A stretch of DNA of 64,000 nt from Azadirachta indica (Eukaryota; Streptophyta; Magnoliopsida; Sapindales; Meliaceae): the NCBI GenBank assembly GCA_022749755.1, contig CM040447.1:1668033-1732032 (forward strand), written 5' to 3'. Made by a program: the position numbers and the translations under genes. This document shows, piece by piece, positions 57,117 to 64,000 of this stretch (position 1 is the stretch's first letter; each line of letters opens with the position of its first letter). The notes under the pieces are model-generated. The model worked only from the letters and a program-made list of their open reading frames with translations, did no database searches and had not been told where the DNA came from.

Positions 57117-57951
57117 AGGAAGAATTTGATGAAAAAGAGAGTTTTCTAAAAAGTGAGTTTTCCATTAGAGGGGGAGGATTGCTGAATTTAAGAGGAGGAT
57201 ATTCTTGCTGGGCATAATTATCATCTTCTTCAAAATTTGGTAGTGAACCTTCAAAAAGGGAAGCTTTATTTAAGTTTGTTTATTTTTCAAATATGTTTAG
57301 AACTTTTATAATTAGATTCATAGATTTGAATTTAAGAATAGAAATATAAACATATTTTGGGAGTTTGGCTTTACTATTGAAATGGTATTGAATATTTTGT
57401 AAATGTGATTAATTAGAGGTTGATATTATTTCTTATTCATTGATATGTATAATTTTAATTATTTGCCGTGGATTTGCCATCTATTATTTGTGATTGAAAT
57501 GAATTTGAGAATTAAGGTGTTAAAAACATCATCTTACCTTAATTAAACTCTTTTGAATAAATATTTAATTAATTGTAAGTGAGAATTATCATGATCATTA
57601 GAATTCTCTAGTTTTAGTGGAAAAACCAATAATCTAAATTATATAATAGTTATTTAATTAACCTAATATTTTAATACCAAATTAGATAACTAGCCAAATC
57701 TCATGTAATTTCATTAAATTCAACAGAATTTTATAGATTTCAAGTTCTTGTAATTTAGCTATTTAATCACTTCAATTGGAATAATTTGAAATTGTTATTT
57801 GATTACATTAGAGTATTTACGTTTTTATGTTTGCTTAAATTAGCAATTAACAAAAAAAATAAGAATTTGTGCTTGAAAGATCGACCTCAGAGTTAACTTA
57901 TCATCAACTATTAATATCGTGCACTTGCGAGCATTTAAAATTTGCACATCA
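57117..57951 (+). mobile_element. Family A LTR, 5'-truncated, inside C' pol
   Basis: The last ~835 bases of an A LTR, more diverged than the others, with a ~60-base gap near 57560. It ends CATTTAAAATTTGCACATCA at 57951. The left neighbour is C' RT entry and the right neighbour C' RNase H; the ~1 kb of RT that should lie between is missing. Confidence 0.82.
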
Positions 57952-58370
57952 ATGGCCCAAGAAATTTGTTATTCATACTAATCATCAATCTTTAAAGTTC
58001 ATAAAAAGGCAAATTAAGTTAAACAAACGACATGGCAAATGGGTCAAATTTATTGAGACTTTTACTTATATGATTAAATGCAAGCAAGGTAAGGATAATG
58101 TTGTAGCCAATGCACTTTCAAGAAGGTATACTTTACTTAATGCTTTAAATGCAAGAATGCTTGGATTTGAACACATTAAAACTCTTTATGATGATGATAC
58201 TGACTTTTCTATCATTTTTAAAGCATGTGAGAAAGCCGCATATGGTAAGTTATATAGAATGGATGAGTTTTTGTTTAAGGAAAATAAATTATGCATACCT
58301 ATTTGTTCTCTGAAAGAATTACTTGTAAAAGAGTTTTGGCATTACAAAAAGTTTAGACACTTTAGATGAA
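57952..58370 (+). pseudogene. C' RNase H end and integrase linker
   Basis: Starts within RNase H ([17 protein letters not shown]; the Asp of HTDH is Asn) and continues [56 protein letters not shown] and ELLVKE. The integrase His pair region ([10 protein letters not shown]) is deleted at about 58333, shifting the frame. Unlike C element 2, the Trp of HGKWVKF is intact. Confidence 0.82.
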
Positions 58371-59540
58371 CACTTGTATTGGCCTAAAATGAAAAGGGAT
58401 GTGCAAAGAGTTTGTGACAGATGTATTATGTGCAAGCAAACTAAATCTAAAGTTTTGAATCAAGGTTTGTATACTCTTTTTCTTGTTTCTAGTGAACCTT
58501 GGACTAATATTTCTATGAATTTTGTTTTGGGTTTACCTAGATCGAAAAAGGGGAAAGATTCTATTTTTGTAGTGATTGATAGGTTTTCCATGATGTTACA
58601 TTTTATACCTTATAATAAAACTAATGATGCCACTAACATTGCAAATCTGTTCGTTAGGAAAGTAATGCTATTGTCTAAGTCATAAACAATTTTGTTGCGT
58701 GCTATTATCTAAAAGAATTTGAAAAATTGGGAAGAGTGCATTCCATTTGTGCATTCTACTGCTGATTTTTCATTTTTTGAAATTGTTTATGACTTTAACC
58801 CACTAACCTATGGATTTTGTTTTGCGTTTACCTAGATCGAAAAAGGGGAAAAATTCTATTTTTGTAGTGGTTGATAGGTTTTCCACGATGTTACATTTTA
58901 TACCTTATAATAAAACTAATGATGCCACTAACATTGCAAATCTGTTCTTTAGGAAAGTAATGCTATTGTCTAAGTCATAAACAATTCTGTTGCGTGCTAT
59001 TATCTAAAAGAATTTGAAAAATTGGGAAGAGTGCATTCCATTTGTGCATTCTACTGCTGATTTTTCATTTTTTGAAATTGTTTATGACTTTAACCTACTA
59101 ACCCCTTTGGATTTAGTTGCTTTACCTTGTGATGAAAAAACTAGCTTAGATGGGAAAAAGAAGGCAGAATTAGTGAGAAAACTACATGAAGATGCATACA
59201 AGAACATTGAAAAGAAGAATTAACAAATTATAAGCCAAGTAAACAGAGGAAGGCACGTGGTATTCGAGCATGGTGATTGGGTTTGCGTACATATGCGAAA
59301 GGAAAGGTTTTCAACTCAAAGGAAGTCAAAGCTTCATCCAAGAGGAGATGGTCCCTTTCAACTTATTGAGAAGATCAATGATAATGCCTACAAATTGGAT
59401 CTTCCTGGTGAGCATACTGTGAATGCAACTTTTAATGTGGCTGATCTTTCTCCTTTCTCCTTTTGATGTAGATGGTGCAAATTCGTGGACGAATCATCTT
59501 GCGGAACAAGGGAATGATGCAAATAAGGATGTACACAAAA
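58371..59540 (+). pseudogene. C' integrase remnant with internal tandem duplication
   Basis: YWPKMKRDVQRVCDRCIMCK keeps the Cys pair of the zinc finger, and FVVIDRFSMMLHFIP holds the first catalytic Asp. The part with the second Asp and the Glu is deleted. A 295-base segment (58514-58808) is then repeated (58809-59103). The C-terminus is open in pieces: GDWVCVHMRKERFSTQRKSK, GDGPFQLIEKINDNAYKLDL, NVADLSPF. It reaches NDANKDVHKSNDPIHL, the first ~50 bases of a C-type 3' LTR, and ends at about 59560. Confidence 0.82.
58514..59103 (+). repeat. Tandem duplication, 2 x 295 bp
   Basis: Copies 58514-58808 and 58809-59103 in direct contact, differing at a few bases (for example AAAGATTC/AAAAATTC, CCATGATG/CCACGATG). 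The duplication lies inside the C' integrase remnant. Confidence 0.92.
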
Positions 59541-59559
59541 GTAATGATCCAATTCACCT

Positions 59560-60230
59560 AGTGGTGGCATGTCATCTATTTAGTCTTCTTGTTCATCTTT
59601 TGACTTAATCTCCCCTTGAACATTTATCACCATCATTCTTTTGTTTGGGCATTAGCTAGCTATATGACCCTATCTTGACATTTAAAACATTTAATGTCAC
59701 GTTTTCTAGAAGGGGTGGATTTGGTATTACCTTGCTTTAGCGCTGCAATTTGTTTGGCATTCTTAGAGTTAGACTTCGACTTAGTTGATGGAGATTCGTC
59801 CTGTTTAGGGGCTGGTCTCCATGTGTTTGTAGCAGCTATACCTGTTCCCCTCCTAGCCATGTTCCTTCACTTCAATTGTTACTCAAATTTAATGACTGTT
59901 ACTCAAATTTAATGACTTGGTGCACCATATCTATCAACTCCATGTAATATTGCATCTCAACCACATCTGCTATCTCACAATTTAATTCGTGCAAGAACTT
60001 CGCCATGATGGATTCTTTGTCCTCTTCTACATTTACTCAGATCATAGCAATCTCTATCTCTTTGTAGTATTTATCTACACTCTTGTATCCTTGAGTTAAA
60101 TGATATAACTTATTGAACAACTCCTAATGGTAGGAGTTTGGAATAAAAAATCTTCTATTGATTGCCTTCATCTCGTCCCACGTGTCAACAAAATGTTCTT
60201 TATTTTCCTTCTAAGTTTTGAAGGAATAAT
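59560..60230 (-). pseudogene. D-like gag fragment, antisense
   Basis: On the minus strand 60230 to 59560 gives D-type Gag: HVETWDEMKAIN-like text before 60170, SLLTQGYKSVD-like text near 60100, then the open piece 59860-59660 with MARRGTGIAATNTWRPAPKQ and the knuckle start KCFKCQD. Beyond the knuckle come PNKRMMVINVQGEIK-like codons and KEDEQEDEIDDM-like acidic residues. Many stops. It joins the C' tail at about 59560 within AGTGGTGGCATGTC. Confidence 0.65.
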
Positions 60231-60664
60231 CTAACTTTTGACATTTTCTCATTGTATTTGACTATAAAAAGGCTTTCATTTCTTGAAATTAAACACATAA
60301 AAAAATCAAACACATAAAAAAAATCACATAAAAAAATCACACCTTAACTGTTAGTCAACTAATCCCAAATGATATATTTATTAAAATGTCTTTAATCTTG
60401 AAATTAAACAAGCAATTTTGCGTATTAAATTATTTCTTATAAGTTCTTGTTTTTGAGCTTTTCAAGTTTTAATTTCTTGTGGCGTTCAAAACAGCCAAAC
60501 TCATCATCTAAATTCTTAAGTGTTTTTTTAAAGATTCTTGGTGTGGCGTTTGAGTAAATCATATTCTTGGTTCTTATCTAGATAGGTATCGGGTCAAGGC
60601 TCTATAAACTTGCGTTTTGGAAAAATTTTGGGGTTCTTTACTATATTCGGTGTTGGGTTTCATC
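60231..60664 (+). mobile_element. D-like LTR fragment, ends at assembly gap
   Basis: Matches D LTR from CTAACTTTTGACATTTT (33590 region) with its TATA box (CTATAAAAAGGC at about 60259) to GTGTTGGGTTTCATC, about 30 bases before the LTR end. It contains an extra block of about 100 bases, including a short tandem repeat at 60294-60345. The end falls in the N gap. Confidence 0.8.
60294..60345 (+). repeat. Short tandem repeat, ~16-bp unit
   Basis: Three to four imperfect copies of ACACATAAAAAAATCA inside the D-like LTR fragment. Absent from the other D LTRs. Confidence 0.8.
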
Positions 60665-60764
60665 NNNNNNNNNNNNNNNNNNNNNNNNNNNNNNNNNNNN
60701 NNNNNNNNNNNNNNNNNNNNNNNNNNNNNNNNNNNNNNNNNNNNNNNNNNNNNNNNNNNNNNNN
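60665..60764. other. Assembly gap (100 N)
   Basis: Exactly 100 Ns, the conventional size for a gap of unknown length. Sequence to the right has no retroelement similarity that I can see, so the two sides may not be close neighbours. Confidence 0.98.
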
Positions 60765-61787
60765 GTGTGCACTTATTGAGAATGTTTAAGATGACTTAGT
60801 CTTTATGATGTGTTAAAGAAAAACCAAGTTTTCATGAATTGACACAACTGCTCTTTAGATCAAGGATAGTAGCATTTAAAATGGCTTTAGGCCTACTTAT
60901 TACACATAGTAAAATAAGTAGTGTGTGAAATGTACCCCTAGCAACTAGGGATGCTAGTTGCACCTTGTAACTATATGTTAGGCAATGTTGAGTGCTATAG
61001 AGATTATCAAGTGAATTAAATGAATCCCTAGCACACAAGTGTCATTGTCTGTTATATTCTTTTCTTGAAAAGAATTGAGAAAAGTTAAAGGCGATTTCCT
61101 TCGTAACATTGTGTACAAAGCTTTGTTTCCTAGTCATGCGCAAAAGATTTAATGAGCATAATTTCTACTTGTAGAAGTTTACGAATTACTAGCTAAGTGA
61201 GCTTTACCTCATGTGTATAACTTGCCACGTTATAAAAAGTCTTATGCCATCAAGAATCGTCGTCAAAGGCTTGGCTTTGACTGAAATATGATCAAAATAT
61301 AAACTTATTATATTGTTAACCGAGTAAAGTAACCTTGCCATATTGTAATCCATCAAAATATACCATAAATGTGATCTTGGAGATTTTAGAGTTGAATTAA
61401 GTGTTTCTTGAGGTTATTAGGCATGGCAAGATGAAATTAGGTTGTCAATGAAATGGTGAATAATTCGGTTCCTTTATCTTCTTCAATTGTAAGAGAAATA
61501 ATAAAATTATGGAAAAAAAAGTGAAATTTTTGAAAATAACTTTTTACATTGAAAATTCAGTTTTGACCATATAACATTAGTTGTTCAAAATTAATCAATC
61601 TCATAATTTATGGATCAAATTACCCTCATTATCAAAATTATCAAAACCAACGTTTATACAATTTCTTCACGTTTCCGTCCAGCTGTCTTCCAAAAATTCA
61701 AAACCTCAATCCAAAATCTCTATACAATAATTAATTCTTACACATCCTTTTAACCAAATTGTTTTTTAATCAAAAGGCTATTAATAT
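60765..61787. other. No recognisable feature
   Basis: AT-rich, without convincing frames, tandem repeats or similarity to the families to the left. The minus-strand frame at 60832-61038 has no recognisable motif. Confidence 0.5.
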
Positions 61788-63213
61788 ATACCTTCCCTAA
61801 GTATCAAATTTTAACACTTAAATGGAAAGTTTGATGAAAGATACAGATAACTCCTCAAAATAAAACTTGAAATGAAAAATGACGTTTGAATAATATGCAT
61901 CATTATCAACAAATTATGATAATCTAAACAAATACAAAATCCACTATTTTAATTTTTAACATTACCTAATTGCTAACTTTAAATAATCTATTTACAAATC
62001 TTTTAGAAAACCCTACTTCTCTTCATTAATTTTCCTCCATTTTTTCTTTACTCTATCTTCTTCCAAAGCTAAGCAATTGGCAGAACTTAGTGAACAATAA
62101 TTCTTTGCTCTTCTTTATGGCTTCTTCTCTCTACACACCAAATGGGTGGTTATATTTGCCACGTTTATGGCCAAATCTCATGCCAATTCTACATTACTGA
62201 AGTGGTTATTGTTCTTAGAGGTGGAGAGGATTAGTCTTATAGGTCTATTGATATAGGATTTCCCCACTTCTTTTCCCACTTTTTTTGCCAACCAAACTAA
62301 TCTCTTTCTTCACAATTGCTAAAACAAATTCGAATCTAATAATCTAAGAGAAAGAGAAAGTTTTTGTTTAATTAGGAGGGATTCATCATTGAAGAGGGAC
62401 AACTACCTTAAAAGAAGATATAACAAAAAGGAAGCCATCATTATAGTTGATGACATTGGCTAAAAAGGAAAAGAATGATTCAACTTGTTTTGACTAACTT
62501 CAGAGAAGGAGAAGAAAAGAGTTAGAGACAAACAACATAAGTTTAGGCAATTTCATAGATCAGAAATTGAAGACTATATTCCAAATGAAGCCTTTATTTA
62601 GTTTATCTTTTCTGCTGTCGCCATCACACAACACGGTTATCCTTCATTCTCTTGCATTGCCACTGCCACCACCATATCATTTTCTTTCTTCCCTCTCTAA
62701 ATACAAAGTCACCTTTAGCTACTTTGCCTTTACCACCACGACCTCCATTCTTCATTTTCCCCCTTCAAATCCTTAGTCCTCTATTACACAATAAACCAAA
62801 GCAAACAACTCAATAACCTAAATTTGATAGTTTTAGCATATGTATAGCTTGTAATAAAAGGAATAAAAGGAAAAAGAGGAAAACATAAAGATAAGTAATT
62901 GGGTCTTTTGGCTTGAATCTCAAAATCCATTTTTTTTCATTGTGTTTATCTATAATTTTAAGCTTTTTTTTGTCTCAATCACAATGCGTTAGTGCCTCTT
63001 GTGCTGTGGTTATCTATAATAACTTGAAATGAGTAGCTTATTTTGGTTGTACTTAACTTGAAATTAGAGAATGTATATCGTTTCACCAAAATTCCCCTTA
63101 TTTTAATAGTCAACTAATGATCACTATAAGTTAAGTGACCGTTAGGAGAAGGTATGTGTGCCTTTTCTCAAACTTTCTATCAAAGTATAAGTCCAACACC
63201 TTAGGGAAGGTAT
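61788..63213. mobile_element. Candidate DNA-transposon-like element with diverged terminal inverted repeats
   Basis: The left end reads ATACCTTCCCTAAG and, about 20 bases on, GGAAAGTTTGA. The right end, reverse-complemented, reads ATACCTTCCCTAAG and GAAAGTTTGA with nearly the same spacing; over about 50 bases I judge 65-75% match. The 1.3 kb between has no transposase frame. A second, similar phrase (ATACCTTCTCCTAACG, antisense) sits at about 63141-63156. No target duplication could be defined. Tentative. Confidence 0.3.
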
Positions 63214-63630
63214 GTGTTAAAACTCCTTTACTCAAATTACAAGTTTAATTACAATAACATGAGAAAGTTGAGTTCTTTTTATTCTAACAAAAAAATTGTG
63301 AATTAATTGTTTATTTGGTACATAATTAGACAATCTAATGCTAGAACTTGGTAAATGTTTATATGTGAGAAATATGAAAATTGGTAGCGGTTAAAGATGA
63401 TCTGCGCATCAAATTCGAGTAAGATGAGATTTTCATCTAACTCAAAAGTAACTTTTAAGTAGGAAGAAGATTTTTTTTAACTTGAAAGTTAATGAAAATT
63501 TCACCTTACTTAAAAGTTAGTTTTGAGTTTGCAAAAAATTGGAATTTGATAAGAAAAAAATTATGCATTAGATTATTCATATATCCTTTAACTATAGTTG
63601 ACTAACATATTTTATTTTAATACAGATATA
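63214..63630. other. No recognisable feature
   Basis: AT-rich. Segments at 63420-63460 and 63482-63530 share CTCAAAAGT(A/T)ACTTTTAAG-like text, partly inverted, but too weakly to call. Confidence 0.45.
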
Positions 63631-63644
63631 ACTGAGTCATTAAT

Positions 63645-63887
63645 CACAATTACTCGATACGGAGGTTCATGGGAACAAACATTTTAAATGTTGGCAAGTC
63701 ATATGTTGGTGTAGGGATAAAGACATTTTGTGTAGAGCAAAACATCACGTATGAACAGTTTCTACAAATATTGTACTTGTCAATTCAAATTAATCTTATA
63801 GAATTTACTATTCGAATAAGAGAAATTTTTATGGAGTGTATACAACTATGGGTGACGCCTTTGATGTCCACAAACATTACTACATAA
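63645..63887 (+). pseudogene. Possible MULE transposase N-terminal region, frameshifted
   Basis: One frame reads ITITRYGGSWEQT before a stop; from 63669 the next frame gives GKSYVGVGIKTFCVEQNITY, EQFLQILYLSIQINLIEFTI. The pattern (R)YGG.W, then Y.G...K...V...ITYE..L..LY...QI, recalls the N-terminal domain of plant Mutator-like transposases. A one-base shift between the two parts and the lack of a visible ATG suggest a remnant. It runs towards the right edge, where no catalytic domain is yet seen. Recognition is from memory of the family pattern and is tentative. Confidence 0.35.
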
Positions 63888-64000
63888 TCCAACTTTCGAG
63901 CTTTCATCAATGTCAAGAGTTCTTATGTGACAAGCATAAGGGGCTATTATCCGTTGTTTATTAGCATGGATCACACACTTTCAAGCATCCTACTACCGAT

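Noticed and set aside
62567..62776. 69-codon plus-strand frame rich in Ser, Leu and Pro right of the gap
   Set aside because: Low complexity, no motif, no start context or neighbour to support a gene.

Overview
ORGANISM AND OVERALL NATURE. The window is nuclear DNA of a flowering plant, probably a AT-rich eudicot; the species cannot be read from it. It is a graveyard of nested Ty3/gypsy LTR retrotransposons built on and beside a ~145-bp satellite. I see no host gene, tRNA, rRNA or CRISPR array, and no intact autonomous element. Athila-type elements (tRNA-Asp-like primer site, long LTR, long 3' non-coding region), chromovirus elements resembling the CRM clade (pol reading into the 3' LTR) and a satellite suggest pericentromeric or centromeric heterochromatin; that placement is inference. 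I found no convincing new biological system. The interest lies in the rearrangements. FAMILIES (labels are mine). A = Athila-type, LTR about 1,370 bp (TGATAAATCA...GCACATCA). B = a second Athila-type family, seen as an LTR/PBS/gag start and a separate PR-RT piece. C = chromovirus-type, LTR 850 bp (TGATGCAAATACGG...TCGTATCA), initiator tRNA-Met primer site; C' is an older relative. D = chromovirus-type, LTR 811 bp. E = an LTR on the minus strand, partly sequenced through. LAYOUT. 1-1652: minus-strand A gag start, PBS and 5' LTR. 1653-7878: about 43 satellite monomers, plus orientation. 7879-24305: composite 'unit 1' (E LTR, B LTR and gag start, a 111-bp inverted repeat, A RNase H and integrase, A 3' region, A LTR, A PR-RT, antisense C leader, A integrase, A 3' region, A LTR, C' gag-PR). 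24306-28277: C element 1, plus strand, broken in RT. 28278-32830: inverted piece with C' PR, C LTR and most of C element 2. 32831-33119 and 39263-40144: satellite in minus orientation, split by the complete D element (33120-39262, target duplication GTAAT), whose 3' LTR carries a solo C LTR (target duplication CGTGC). 40145-57116: 'unit 2', a diverged copy of unit 1 with its own gains and losses. 57117-60664: truncated A LTR, C' RNase H-integrase, antisense D-like gag, D-like LTR. 60665-60764: 100 Ns. 60765-64000: AT-rich sequence with a candidate terminal inverted repeat pair and, at the right edge, a frameshifted possible MULE transposase start. HOW THE PARTS RELATE. Nothing here works as a pathway. 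The order of events is partly readable: satellite first; A, B, E and C' remnants assembled into a composite; the composite duplicated; C inserted into the C' protease of unit 1 (target duplication TGTTG, with unit 2 as the empty-site paralogue); D inserted into satellite; C into D and then lost to a solo LTR; an inverted rearrangement at 28277/28278. Many stop codons are C-to-T or G-to-A changes, as expected for deamination in methylated heterochromatin.
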